NCBI RefSeq assembly: GCF_008329435.1
Contig: NZ_NPKN01000001.1
Span: 310,001 to 374,000 of the forward strand
Direction of reading: 5' to 3'
DNA from: Rhodanobacter sp. T12-5
Lineage (GTDB): Bacteria > Pseudomonadota > Gammaproteobacteria > Xanthomonadales > Rhodanobacteraceae
Length of the DNA: 64,000 bases
Shown: positions 35,425 through 47,046 of the stretch, one piece after another
Position numbering within the stretch: the first letter of the stretch is position 1
Layout of the letters: every line of letters starts with the position of its first letter
Notes under the pieces: generated by a model
Database searches by the model: none
Seen by the model: the letters and a program-made list of their open reading frames with translations, nothing else
What the model was told of the DNA's origin: nothing
Position numbers and translations under genes: made by a program

Positions 35425-37950
35425 TCAGAAGATGTCATAGGCGTGTTGCTGATCCTGCTCCTTCTTCTGTGCTGCCTGGCTGCGCAGGCGATCGATGTCC
35501 TCGACCTTGAACATTTCGTCCATTCCATCCGGGTCGTCCGCGGACGTAGGCAGGCCGCTCTGGCGGTTGATCCTTACCGTACTGATTCCCGGCGGCATCG
35601 GCAACGCGTTCAGCGGCAGGCCCTTGAGGGCGTTGCCCATGAATTCCATCCAGATCGGCAAGGCCGCCTTGGCGCCGAACTCGCCACGGCCCAACGAGCT
35701 GTAGTCGTCGAAGCCGACCCATACGGCGGTCGACAGGTCGCCGTTGAAACCGACGAACCAGGCATCGCGGTGGTCGTTGGTGGAACCCGTCTTGCCGGCC
35801 AGGTCGGCACGGTCCAGTGCGCGCGCGGCCGAGCCGGTGCCCCGTAGGATGACGTCCTTCATCAACGACGTGATGAGGTAATCGTTGCGCGCCTCAAGCA
35901 CCCGTGGCGCGAGCACCGGGGGATGCGTACTGTCGGCATGCACGTCGGCGGGCAGCACCGCCTCGCCGACGCCATCGACGCTGCTGGATTCCGCCGGCGG
36001 GCCTTCCGTGCCGACCAGGTTGTTGGCGGGGGTGAGGTTCATGTCGGCTGGTGGCGGGCCGGGCGGGCGCGTATCGAGCAGGCGCTCCTGGCAGTTGCGG
36101 CAGGCGCGCGCGGGGTTCGCCACGTACACCGGCTTGCCGTTGCGGTCGTCGATCTCGTGGATGAAATATGGCGTTACCAGATAACCGCCATTGGCAAAGA
36201 CCGCATAACCCCGGGCCATGCTCATCGGCGACACCGAAGCGGTGCCCAGCGCCATCGACAGGTTGGCCGGAATCGCATCGGGCGAAAAGCCGAAGCGGGT
36301 GGCATATTCGCGCATGTAGCGCACGCCGATGGCATCGAGCAGACGTATCGAGACCAGGTTCTTCGATTGCACCAGCGCCTCGCGCAGGCGCATCGGGCCG
36401 GCGAACTTTCCGTCGTCGTTGGCCGGGGTCCAGATGCCGTTCGGCTTCGATGGGTCGGGCAGGGCCAGCGGTGCGTCGTTGATGATCGATGCCGGCGTGA
36501 AACCTCGATCGAATGCGCCCGAATACAGGTAAGGCTTGAAGCTGGAACCCGGTTGGCGCGCGGCCATCACCGCACGATTGAACTTGCTGCGCACGAAGTT
36601 GAAGCCGCCCACCAGTGCCTGGATCGAACCGTCTTCCGGGTTGATCGAAGTCAGCGCCGATTGCGCCGCCGGGATCTGCGCAAGCTGCCAGTCGCCCTTG
36701 TCGTCGCGCGAAAGGCGGATGATGTCGCCGCGCTTGAGTACGCTGTCGACCTTGGTCGGGGCGGCGCCGACGCGGTCGTCGTTGATGTGGGGGCGCGCCC
36801 ACGCGACCGCTGCCAGGTCGAGGATCACGCTCTCGTGGCTGGGCAGGTAAACCGTTGCTTGCTTCGCGTCGCTGGCGGTGACCAGGCCCGGCTGCATGCC
36901 CGAGATGATGCCGTAGCTGGAAAGCAGGTTGTCGAACTCGCTCTCGCCTGCGTTCGCAGGCAGGTCCTGGTGGGCTTCCGGCCCGCGCCAGCCATGCCGA
37001 TGATCGTAGGCAACCAGCCCGTCGCGGAGAGCTTCCACCGCCGCCTGTTGACGCCCGCTCTGTACGGTGGTCCGGACTACGTAGCCTTCCGTCAGCGCGT
37101 CGTTGCCGAAACGGTCGAGTACCTGCCGGCGCACCATCTCGGCCAGGTACGGCGCATCCACCTCGATCGGCTGTTCATGCGGATAGGCGTGATTCGGCTC
37201 GGCGATCGCCTGTTCGTACACGGCCTTGGTGATGTAATCGTGCCGCAGCATCTCGCTCAGCACCCAGTTGCGCCGGGCGATCGCGCGCTTCGGGCTGTTG
37301 ATCGGGTTGACCGCCGAGGGCAACTGGAAGGTCGAGGCGATCAACGCGCACTCGGCCACGGTCAGCTGGTCGAGCGTCTTTCCGTAGTAGTACTCCGCCG
37401 CTGCGCCCACCCCGTAGGAGCGGTGACCGAGGAACATCTTGTTGAGATAGAGCTCGAGGATCTGGTCCTTGGTGAGTTCGTGCTCGATGCGCAAGGCAAT
37501 GAATATCTCGGTGATCTTGCGCGAATACAGTTTTTCCGGGCTGAGGAAGAAGTTTCGCGCCACTTGCTGGGTGATGGTCGAGCCGCCCGAACCCTTGTCG
37601 CCGCCGGTCACGATGACATGCCAGGCGGCGCGGGCGATGCCGTGCCAGTCCACGCCCGGATGGTGATAGAAGTCCGCATCTTCCGCGGACAGCACCGCGT
37701 GCTTGAGGCGGTCAGGCACGTTCTCGATGTCCACCGGGATGCGCCGCGTCTCGCCGAAACTCGCGATCAGCTTGCCGTCGGCGCTCAACACGCGCAGCGG
37801 CACCTGCATGTGATAGTCCTTGAGAACCGCTACCGAGGGGAGTCTTGGTGCTATCAGCCAATACGCCACGCCAACCGCGATAACTGCCAGGAGCAAACCG
37901 GAAAAGGCCAGGACGAGCGCCCAGCGCAACAAACGCTTGAAAATTTGCAT
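35425..37950 (-). CDS. mrcA: penicillin-binding protein 1A
   Basis: An 841-residue bifunctional class A PBP. A cytosolic tail and one transmembrane helix (about 12-33) precede the glycosyltransferase domain, with catalytic Glu90 in SAEDADFYHHPG and GGSTITQQVARN near 122. A PCB-OB insert (about 330-440) follows, then the transpeptidase with Ser469 in GSSFKP, SKN near residue 520 and KTGS near 725. It polymerises and cross-links peptidoglycan. It is divergent from pilMNOPQ, an arrangement conserved in many gammaproteobacteria. Confidence 0.95.
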   Translation of the reverse strand: MQIFKRLLRWALVLAFSGLLLAVIAVGVAYWLIAPRLPSVAVLKDYHMQVPLRVLSADGKLIASFGETRRIPVDIENVPDRLKHAVLSAEDADFYHHPGVDWHGIARAAWHVIVTGGDKGSGGSTITQQVARNFFLSPEKLYSRKITEIFIALRIEHELTKDQILELYLNKMFLGHRSYGVGAAAEYYYGKTLDQLTVAECALIASTFQLPSAVNPINSPKRAIARRNWVLSEMLRHDYITKAVYEQAIAEPNHAYPHEQPIEVDAPYLAEMVRRQVLDRFGNDALTEGYVVRTTVQSGRQQAAVEALRDGLVAYDHRHGWRGPEAHQDLPANAGESEFDNLLSSYGIISGMQPGLVTASDAKQATVYLPSHESVILDLAAVAWARPHINDDRVGAAPTKVDSVLKRGDIIRLSRDDKGDWQLAQIPAAQSALTSINPEDGSIQALVGGFNFVRSKFNRAVMAARQPGSSFKPYLYSGAFDRGFTPASIINDAPLALPDPSKPNGIWTPANDDGKFAGPMRLREALVQSKNLVSIRLLDAIGVRYMREYATRFGFSPDAIPANLSMALGTASVSPMSMARGYAVFANGGYLVTPYFIHEIDDRNGKPVYVANPARACRNCQERLLDTRPPGPPPADMNLTPANNLVGTEGPPAESSSVDGVGEAVLPADVHADSTHPPVLAPRVLEARNDYLITSLMKDVILRGTGSAARALDRADLAGKTGSTNDHRDAWFVGFNGDLSTAVWVGFDDYSSLGRGEFGAKAALPIWMEFMGNALKGLPLNALPMPPGISTVRINRQSGLPTSADDPDGMDEMFKVEDIDRLRSQAAQKKEQDQQHAYDIF

Positions 37951-38111
37951 GGTATGGGAGATAGCGAGACCTGAGTCAAAACATCACAGAGTATAGATGT
38001 AGCAGTATTTGTCACATGATGCAGGCCGATCACAAGCAAGGGATGCGCCAGACAAGACATGTTCGTGAATGTGGTGGACATCACGCCAATTACTTGAGAA
38101 AGTTCCCGTAG

Positions 38112-39259
<1,148 letters not shown>

Positions 39260-39260
<1 letters not shown>

Positions 39261-39958
39261 TGGCACACGTCAACCTGCTTCCGTGGCGCGCCGAGCGGCG
39301 CAAACAGCGTGAGCGCGAGTTTTACATGCAGCTCGTCGCCGCCTTCGTGGCGGCGCTGGGCGTCATGCTGTTGTGGATGTTCTGGATGAACCAGCGCATC
39401 GACAACCAGACCGAGCGCAATTCGTACCTGCAGACCGAGATCGCGCAGCTCGACGTGCGCATCACCAAGATCAAGGACCTGGAAAAAGTCCGCGAGCATC
39501 TGCTGGCCCGCAAGCAGATCATCGAGCAACTGCAGGCGGATCGATCCCAGATGGTGCATTTGTTCGACGAGCTGGTGCGTACGATTCCCTCCAGCGCCCG
39601 TCTCAGCGGCCTCAAGCAGGACGGCCAGTCGATGTCGCTCGATGGCGTGGCGCAGTCCAACGCCAGCGTCGCCGAGTACATGCGCAATATCGAAGCCTCG
39701 CCGTGGATGGGGCACGCCGACTTGCGCAAGACCGAAAACAGCCACAACTCCACCCGGATGCCGTACACCTTCGGCCTGAACGTGACGCTGCGTCGGCCGA
39801 AGACGGACGAAGTCGACGCCGACAAGGCGGTGGACCTGCCAGCAGGCAGCAGCTCCAGTTCGGCGGTTGCTGCGCCCGCTTCCGTCACGACGGCACCCGC
39901 CGCGCCGGAAGCCAAGCCGGTGAGTGCGCCCGCTGCCAAGGGAGGGGCCGGATCATGA
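39260..39958 (+). CDS. pilN: type IV pilus assembly protein PilN
   Basis: A 232-residue bitopic protein. The N-terminal PilM-binding motif VNLLPWRAERR (4-14) is followed by a transmembrane helix (about 24-44), a coiled coil and a ferredoxin-like periplasmic domain. The C-terminal 45 residues are Ala/Ser/Pro-rich and longer than in P. aeruginosa PilN. The stop overlaps the pilO start. Confidence 0.93.
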
Positions 39959-40605
39959 GTTTCCTCGACGATATCCGCAACCTCGATCGCAACAACGTCG
40001 GCGGCTGGACGCAGTCGGTCAAGGTGTTCTTCACCGTGCTGCTGTTCGCGTTGGTGCTGCTGCTCGGGTGGTACTTCTTCGTCAGCGACCAGCAGGACAA
40101 CCTCACCTCGCTGGCCAACAAGGAAGTCAGTCTCAAGCAGGATTTTTCGACCAAGCAGGCCAAGGCGGTCAACCTGGAAGCGTTGCAGCAGCAGCTCGAC
40201 GAGATGCAGGACATGCTCCGCCAGTTGCTGCGCCAGCTTCCAAGCAAGACCGAAATGCCCGAACTGCTGATCGACATTTCGCAGACGGCGCTGTCGGCAG
40301 GCCTCGAAACGGAGTTGTTCGAACCGGGTCCGGAGACGCCGAAAGACTTCTACGCGGAAAAGCCCATCAAGCTGCGGATGACCGGCACCTACCACCAGTT
40401 CGGCACCTTCATCAGCGGCGTGGCTTCGCTCCCCAGGGTGGTCATCCTGACTCTGCACGATGTTTCGCTGACACCGGCGGCGCCGACCAACGGCAGTTCT
40501 TCGGGCGGCAAGCTCATCTTGCAGGGCACGGTGAAAACCTACCGTTATCTGGATGACGAAGAGAGCGCCGCAGCGACGAAGAACGCCACCGGGGGGCAGA
40601 AATGA
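39955..40605 (+). CDS. pilO: type IV pilus assembly protein PilO
   Basis: A 216-residue bitopic protein: cytosolic tail, transmembrane helix (about 22-43), coiled coil (about 48-95) and a ferredoxin-like domain (ETELFEPGPETPKDFYAEKP, TYHQFGTFISGVASLPR). It pairs with PilN in the inner membrane. The start overlaps pilN and its stop overlaps pilP (ATGA). Confidence 0.94.
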   Translation: MSFLDDIRNLDRNNVGGWTQSVKVFFTVLLFALVLLLGWYFFVSDQQDNLTSLANKEVSLKQDFSTKQAKAVNLEALQQQLDEMQDMLRQLLRQLPSKTEMPELLIDISQTALSAGLETELFEPGPETPKDFYAEKPIKLRMTGTYHQFGTFISGVASLPRVVILTLHDVSLTPAAPTNGSSSGGKLILQGTVKTYRYLDDEESAAATKNATGGQK

Positions 40606-41147
40606 ACAGGATTGCTGCCATCAAGTCGGCCCGGGTGATTCGCGTGTTGCTGATGCTGGGTGTCGCACTGGTCCTGGGCGGATGCACCAAGGGCATGTCC
40701 GACCTGCGCAGCTGGGTCGCGCAGGAAAAAGCCAAAAAGGGAGCGCCGATCGAGCCGCTTCCCGTGATCAAGACGTTCGAGACATTCAAGTACGACGATC
40801 AGAACAGGCGTGATCCGTTCAGTCCGAGCACGGCCGAACTGCAGACCAACAGCGCCACCAATGGCCCCCGGCCGGATGCCAATCGCGCCAAGCAACCGCT
40901 GGAGATGTTTGCCCTGGACAGTCTGAAAATGGTGGGCACGGTGGGGAGCGGCGCGGGCATGGAAGTGCTGATCAAGGATCCGGGTGGCGTGATTCATCGT
41001 GTACACGTCAATGAATACATGGGTCAGAACTACGGGCACGTCACGGCGATCAGCGAGGACCACATAGACCTGGTCGAGCTGGTATCCAACGGTAATGGCG
41101 GCTGGATGGAACGTCCGGCCAGCATCGCGCTCGACGCGAATAGGTAG
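40602..41147 (+). CDS. pilP: type IV pilus lipoprotein PilP
   Basis: A 181-residue lipoprotein with lipobox LVLGGC (Cys about 28). The disordered linker carries the conserved motif YDDQNRRDPFSPS, which binds PilNO. The C-terminal beta domain (LDSLKMVGTVGSG, GVIHRVHVNEYMGQNYGHV) contacts PilQ. Confidence 0.94.
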   Translation: MNRIAAIKSARVIRVLLMLGVALVLGGCTKGMSDLRSWVAQEKAKKGAPIEPLPVIKTFETFKYDDQNRRDPFSPSTAELQTNSATNGPRPDANRAKQPLEMFALDSLKMVGTVGSGAGMEVLIKDPGGVIHRVHVNEYMGQNYGHVTAISEDHIDLVELVSNGNGGWMERPASIALDANR

Positions 41148-41162
41148 ACAGGGGCTGATGCA

Positions 41163-43427
41163 ATGACCAACCAAATCCAATCCGTCCGGGGCCGTGTCAT
41201 GCGCCATGCGAGCCGTTACATGTTGATGGGCCTGCTGATTGCCGGTGCCACCTGGGCCAGCGCCGCGATGGCCGCCAGCACGACGCTGAAGAACATCAGC
41301 TATGACGCGCTGCCAGGCGGCAGCGTCGAGCTGCACATGGATTTCGCCGGCGGGCCGGTGCCGCAACCGAAAATCTTCACTACGGGCACTCCCCCGCGCA
41401 TTGCGGTGGACTTTGCCGATACCGACAATGCCGCTGCGCGTCACCTGGATATAGGCAAGGGTTCGACCTCCGGTGTATCCGCGGTGGCAGCCGGTGGCCG
41501 TACCCGCGTGGTGGTCGAGCTGATGCGGGACTCGACCTACCGGTCACGCATCGAAGGCAACAGCTTGATCCTCACCGTCAATAACGGTACCGCGGATCAG
41601 TCCGTCACCACGGCAGCCACCATTGATCCTTCCAAGGCGCTGCCTTCGAGTTCCGATGGCCCGGCCATCTCGAATATCGACTTCCGGCGCGGACCCAATG
41701 GCGAGGGCCGCGTGCTGATCAATTTCAGCGGTAGCGGCGCCAATGCCCAGATGACCCGTCAGGGCGACAAGATTCATGTTCGCATCGATCACGCCAACTT
41801 GCCGGCCAATCTTGCCCAGCGCCTGGACACGCTGGACTTCGCCACCCCGGTGCAGTCGATCGTTACCCACGCCGGCATGGGCGGCGGCGCCGACCTCGAG
41901 ATCGCTGTCAAGGGCAACGTCGAAACTTCGGCCTACCAGACCGCTGACCAGTACGTCGTCGAGGTGGCGCCGAAGAAGGCCGAAGCCAAGGACGACAAGC
42001 TGGCCAAGATCGGCAAGGAGCCGAGCTACAGCGGCAACCGCGTCACTTTCAACTTCCAGGACATCCCGGTTCGCTCGGCACTGCAACTGATCGCCGACAT
42101 TTCCAAACTCAACCTCGTCGCATCGGACAGTGTCGGCGGCAGCGTCACCCTGCGGCTGGTCAATGTGCCCTGGGACCAGGCGCTGGACGTGATCCTTCGC
42201 GCCAAGAGCCTGGACAAGCGTCGCAACGGCAACGTGATCTGGATCGCACCGCAATCGGAACTGGCGAAATACGAGCAGGACATCGCCGACGCCAAGATCA
42301 AGGCGCAGGACACCGCCGAGCTGGTGACCGACTACGTGCCGATCAGCTATGGCAAGGCGGCGGACATCGCCAAATTGCTGACGACGGGAAGCATGCAGGG
42401 CACGGGTGGCGGCTCCAGCAGCAGCAACGCCCCGCGGGGTTTCCTTTCGACCCGCGGCAGCGTGTCCTTCGACGAGCGCACCAACACGCTGCTGATCAAC
42501 GACACGCCGGACAAGATCAAGCAGCTGCGCGATCTGATCGCCGTACTCGACAAGCCGGTGCAGCAGGTGCTGATCGAGTCGCGCATCGTCGTGGCCACCG
42601 ACGATTTCACCCGCGAACTCGGTGCGAAGTGGGGCATTTCGGGTCGCCAGACCAACAGCAACAACATCATTACCACGGGGCCGACGGGTGATGGTGCGCT
42701 GAATTACGCCGTCGACAGCCATAATCAGGCGGTCAAGTACAACAACGCGTTGAGCGACTATGCCGCCAACGGCGGTACCGGTCCGCAGCCGCATCCGGGA
42801 TCGGTCACGTTGCCGGGAGGGTTCAACGTCAACCTGCCCGCCGTCGGCGGCAGCAGCCTGGGCCTGGCCATCCTCGGTGCGAACTACGCGCTTGACCTGG
42901 AACTCTCCGCAGCGCAGACCGAAGGCCGCGGCGAAGTGATCTCCAGCCCGCGTGTCATCACCGCCAACCAGCAGGAAGCCGTCATTCGCCAGGGTCAGGA
43001 AATCGGCTACGTCACCTTCCAGAACAGCGGCGGCTCGGCTCCCGGCAGCGGCACCGCCACGGTGCAGTTCAAGGACGCCGTGCTGGAACTGAAAGTGACC
43101 CCGACGATCACCGCCGACAACCGCGTCTACCTGGCGATCAACGTCAAGAAGGATGCGCTGGCGGGCTATGTCGACGCCCCGGGCAGCGGCAAGATCCCGA
43201 CCATCGACACGCGCGAGATCAACACCTCGGTGCTGGTCGACAACGGGCAGACGGTAGTGCTGGGTGGCATCTACGAAGTCAACAAGTCCAACACGATAAG
43301 CAAGGTGCCTGGTCTGGGCGACATCCCCGGCATTGGCGTGTTGTTCCGCAATACCGTGCGCTCGAATACCAAGGCCGAGTTGCTGATCTTCGTGACGCCA
43401 CGCATTCTCAGCGATACGCTGCAGTAA
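41163..43427 (+). CDS. pilQ: type IV pilus secretin PilQ
   Basis: A 754-residue outer membrane secretin. After a signal peptide (ending about ASAAMA) there are two AMIN peptidoglycan-binding domains (about 40-135 and 170-270), an STN domain (about 295-360, FNFQDIPVRSALQLIADIS), an N1 domain with a Gly/Ser-rich insertion, and the secretin barrel (about 480-750) ending in the VPGLGDIPGIGVLFR signature. It forms the pore for the pilus. A shorter start at MRHASRYML (41199) is possible. Confidence 0.95.
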   Translation: MTNQIQSVRGRVMRHASRYMLMGLLIAGATWASAAMAASTTLKNISYDALPGGSVELHMDFAGGPVPQPKIFTTGTPPRIAVDFADTDNAAARHLDIGKGSTSGVSAVAAGGRTRVVVELMRDSTYRSRIEGNSLILTVNNGTADQSVTTAATIDPSKALPSSSDGPAISNIDFRRGPNGEGRVLINFSGSGANAQMTRQGDKIHVRIDHANLPANLAQRLDTLDFATPVQSIVTHAGMGGGADLEIAVKGNVETSAYQTADQYVVEVAPKKAEAKDDKLAKIGKEPSYSGNRVTFNFQDIPVRSALQLIADISKLNLVASDSVGGSVTLRLVNVPWDQALDVILRAKSLDKRRNGNVIWIAPQSELAKYEQDIADAKIKAQDTAELVTDYVPISYGKAADIAKLLTTGSMQGTGGGSSSSNAPRGFLSTRGSVSFDERTNTLLINDTPDKIKQLRDLIAVLDKPVQQVLIESRIVVATDDFTRELGAKWGISGRQTNSNNIITTGPTGDGALNYAVDSHNQAVKYNNALSDYAANGGTGPQPHPGSVTLPGGFNVNLPAVGGSSLGLAILGANYALDLELSAAQTEGRGEVISSPRVITANQQEAVIRQGQEIGYVTFQNSGGSAPGSGTATVQFKDAVLELKVTPTITADNRVYLAINVKKDALAGYVDAPGSGKIPTIDTREINTSVLVDNGQTVVLGGIYEVNKSNTISKVPGLGDIPGIGVLFRNTVRSNTKAELLIFVTPRILSDTLQ

Positions 43428-43450
43428 ATCCTTCGCGACGAGAAAGACCA

Positions 43451-43478
43451 GAGGCGGCTTCGGCCGCCTCTCTCTTTT
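43451..43478 (+). terminator. rho-independent terminator with UUCG tetraloop after pilQ
   Basis: GAGGCGGC (43451-43458) pairs with GCCGCCTC (43463-43470) around TTCG, followed by TCTCTTTT. A second use in this window of the UUCG loop. Confidence 0.9.
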
Positions 43479-43609
43479 CTGCTCCGCCGCGGAGCGCGTC
43501 GCCGATAAAACTTCTGGCGCCGACTGCGGTCTGTAGCACGTCAAGCGATCTGCCGGCGCTGCCAGCGCGTGCGGTCGCGTCTGTGTCACGTCGAGAACGG
43601 AAACCGCTC

Positions 43610-44605
43610 ATGGATATGCCCGAAACCGCGCTGCCAACCCGCCTGCAGCAATCCTTCATGCAACTTCGCGACGATCTGCAGCAATGCATCATCGGCCAGC
43701 CGCATCTGATTGAATGTCTGCTGGTGGCATTGCTGGCCGACGGTCATCTGTTGGTCGAGGGCGCACCAGGCTTGGCCAAGACCACGGCGGTGAAGGCACT
43801 GGCGGCGCGGATCGAGGCGGATTTCCACCGCGTGCAGTTCACTCCCGACCTGCTGCCGGCCGACCTCACCGGTACTGACGTGTTCCGGCCGCAGTCGGGA
43901 AGTTTCGAATTCGAACGTGGCCCGCTGTTCCACAACATCGTCCTGGCCGACGAGATCAACCGCGCGCCGGCGAAGGTGCAGTCGGCACTGCTGGAGGCGA
44001 TGGCCGAGCAGCAGATCACCGTGGGCCGCAGCACGTGGCAGCTGCCCGAATTGTTCATGGTGATGGCGACACAGAATCCGATCGAACAGGAAGGCACGTT
44101 CACTCTGCCGGAGGCGCAGCTCGACCGTTTTCTGATGCACGTGACCATCGGTTATCCCGATGCGGTCGCCGAGCTGGCGATACTCAAGCTGGCGCGCGTA
44201 CAGGCCAGCCGCCGCGCCCATCCGGTAGTCGCGCCGCCGGCCCTGCTGAGCCAGGCCGACGTATTCTCCGCGCGTGACGCGGCCATGGCGGTGCACATGG
44301 CGCCGGCGCTGGAGGAGTACCTCACCCAGCTGGTGCTCGCCACCCGCGATGCCGGCCGATACGGAGCGGAGCTGAAGCGCTGGATCGCCTGGGGCGGCAG
44401 CCCGCGCGCGACCATCGCGCTGGATCGGTGCGCGCGGGCGCAGGCGTGGTTGGCCGGACGCGATTACGTGTTGCCCGAGGATGTGCACGGGATCGCACAC
44501 GAAGTACTGCGCCACCGTGTGCTGCTCAGCTACGAGGCGGAGGCTGAGGGCGTGCGGCCGGATCAGGTGATCGACCGCCTGCTGGATCTCGTGCCGCTGC
44601 CGTGA
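43610..44605 (+). CDS. MoxR family AAA+ ATPase
   Basis: A 331-residue MoxR ATPase. Walker A is EGAPGLAKTT, Walker B is VLADEINRAP, sensor 1 is MATQNPIEQEGTFTLPEAQ and the sensor 2 region follows DVHGIAHEVLRHRV. MoxR proteins act as chaperones that mature VWA proteins coded beside them. It heads a six-gene run with overlapping ends (DUF58, DUF4381, two VWA proteins, BatD). ATG 43610 was chosen; an in-frame ATG 43616 is also possible. Confidence 0.93.
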   Translation: MDMPETALPTRLQQSFMQLRDDLQQCIIGQPHLIECLLVALLADGHLLVEGAPGLAKTTAVKALAARIEADFHRVQFTPDLLPADLTGTDVFRPQSGSFEFERGPLFHNIVLADEINRAPAKVQSALLEAMAEQQITVGRSTWQLPELFMVMATQNPIEQEGTFTLPEAQLDRFLMHVTIGYPDAVAELAILKLARVQASRRAHPVVAPPALLSQADVFSARDAAMAVHMAPALEEYLTQLVLATRDAGRYGAELKRWIAWGGSPRATIALDRCARAQAWLAGRDYVLPEDVHGIAHEVLRHRVLLSYEAEAEGVRPDQVIDRLLDLVPLP

Positions 44606-45537
44606 ATGTCGCAGATACACATCCTGTCGACGGCGATGGCCGCAGCCAGGTCTCATTGGCCGAGCTGATCGCGCTGCGTGCGCGGGTCGGTCGCGCGCGC
44701 ATGGCACCGCTGCTGAGTCGCGCCATGCGCAACGGGCAGCAGTCCAGCCGTCTATACGGCCGCGGCATGGACTATGCCGAATCCCGTGTCTACCAGGCCG
44801 GCGACGACGTGCGCCGGCTCGACTGGCGGCTGACGGCACGCAGCGGCAAGCTGCATACCAAGTTGTTCCAGGAGGATCGCGAGGGCTGCCTGCTGATCCT
44901 GCTCGACACGCATGCCAGCATGCGCTTCGGTACGCGGGTGCGCTTCAAGTCGGTGCAGGCGGCGCGCGCGGCGGCGGCCGCAGCCTGGTATGCGGTGCGC
45001 GCCGGCGAGCGGGTCGGGGTGATGGCGTTCGGGCATGCAGAGCAATTGCTGCGGCCGAAGGCCGGCCCGCGCGGAGCGCTGGCGGCTTGCGGTGCATTGG
45101 CCGACTGGGATGCGCAGTCCGTGTCCGGCAAGGTCGAGCCGCTGTCCACCGCGCTGGCGCGTGCCAGCCGCGTACTGCACGGTGCCAGCCGTGTGCTGTT
45201 GATCAGCGATGGCTTCAGCTGCGATGCAATGGCCCGGCAAAGCCTGCTCGACCTTGGCCGGCATGCTGGCGTCAGCGTGCTGGTGGTGGCCGATGCGCTG
45301 GAGCTGCGACCGGCACCTGCAGGGCGCTATCCACTGGAACATGCCGGCCAGCGTCGCGAAGTGCTGCTACATTCCGATCGACAACGTCTGGATTTCCAGC
45401 GCGCCCTGGGCGCCGGTCCGGCCCGACTGGGCGAACTGGCTGGCTCGTTGGGTCTGCGCAGCTGCAGCATCGACACCGTGGCCGATCCGTTCGATGCCGT
45501 CAGCGGCCTGTTCGGCGGTGCGAGGTCGGCCCGATGA
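44602..45537 (+). CDS. DUF58 domain protein
   Basis: A 311-residue soluble DUF58 protein. The signature RGMDYAESRVYQAGDDVRRL with DWRLTARSGKLHTKLFQEDR leads into a VWA-like fold (LLILLDTHASMRFG), where the metal motif reads DTHAS rather than DxSxS. Start GTG 44602 overlaps the moxR stop by four bases. Such proteins accompany MoxR in the Bat-type operons; the biochemical role is unknown. Confidence 0.9.
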   Translation: MNVADTHPVDGDGRSQVSLAELIALRARVGRARMAPLLSRAMRNGQQSSRLYGRGMDYAESRVYQAGDDVRRLDWRLTARSGKLHTKLFQEDREGCLLILLDTHASMRFGTRVRFKSVQAARAAAAAAWYAVRAGERVGVMAFGHAEQLLRPKAGPRGALAACGALADWDAQSVSGKVEPLSTALARASRVLHGASRVLLISDGFSCDAMARQSLLDLGRHAGVSVLVVADALELRPAPAGRYPLEHAGQRREVLLHSDRQRLDFQRALGAGPARLGELAGSLGLRSCSIDTVADPFDAVSGLFGGARSAR

Positions 45538-46059
45538 TGGCGGTGACAGCTCCGTCCTCGGCTGCGTCGCCGGGTCCGAATCTGCGCGATATCCATCTGC
45601 CGCCGCAGCCGTCCTGGTGGCCGCCGGCACCGGGATGGTGGTTGCTGGCGGTGCTGTCGCTGGCGCTGTTGCTGCTCGGGGTTTGGTGGTGGAATCGGCG
45701 CCGGCGCGTGCTGCGCCAGCGGCAACAGGTACTGTCGGAACTCGACCGGCTCGTGCTGCAACACCGGCAGGATGGCGATCACGCCACGCTGGCAAGTGGC
45801 ATGCACCAATTGCTGCGTCGTGTGGCACGTCGTCACGTCGCACAGGCCGCGCATCAGCGTGGTGAGGCGTGGCGCCAGACGCTGGCGCGCGTTCCGGTGG
45901 ACGCATCGACGCTGCAGCACCTGATGGCGCTGGATCAACTTATGTATCGTCCGCCGGCTTCTTTCGACGATGCCGACGCGGTCGCGGCAGCGGCGCGGCA
46001 GTGGCTGCGGCTGGCGCTGAAGCCGGCGAGCTGGAAACCGGCAATCGCGGAGCACGCGG

Positions 46060-46067
<8 letters not shown>
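45534..46067 (+). CDS. DUF4381 family membrane protein
   Basis: A 177-residue protein with a Pro/Trp-rich start (LRDIHLPPQPSWWPPAPGWW) that is typical of DUF4381, one transmembrane helix (about 35-53) and a cytosolic helical domain (LDRLVLQHRQDGDHATLASG). It overlaps both neighbours (ATGA upstream, eight bases into the next gene). Function unknown; part of the MoxR/Bat operon. Confidence 0.85.
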
Positions 46068-47042
<975 letters not shown>

Positions 47043-47046
<4 letters not shown>
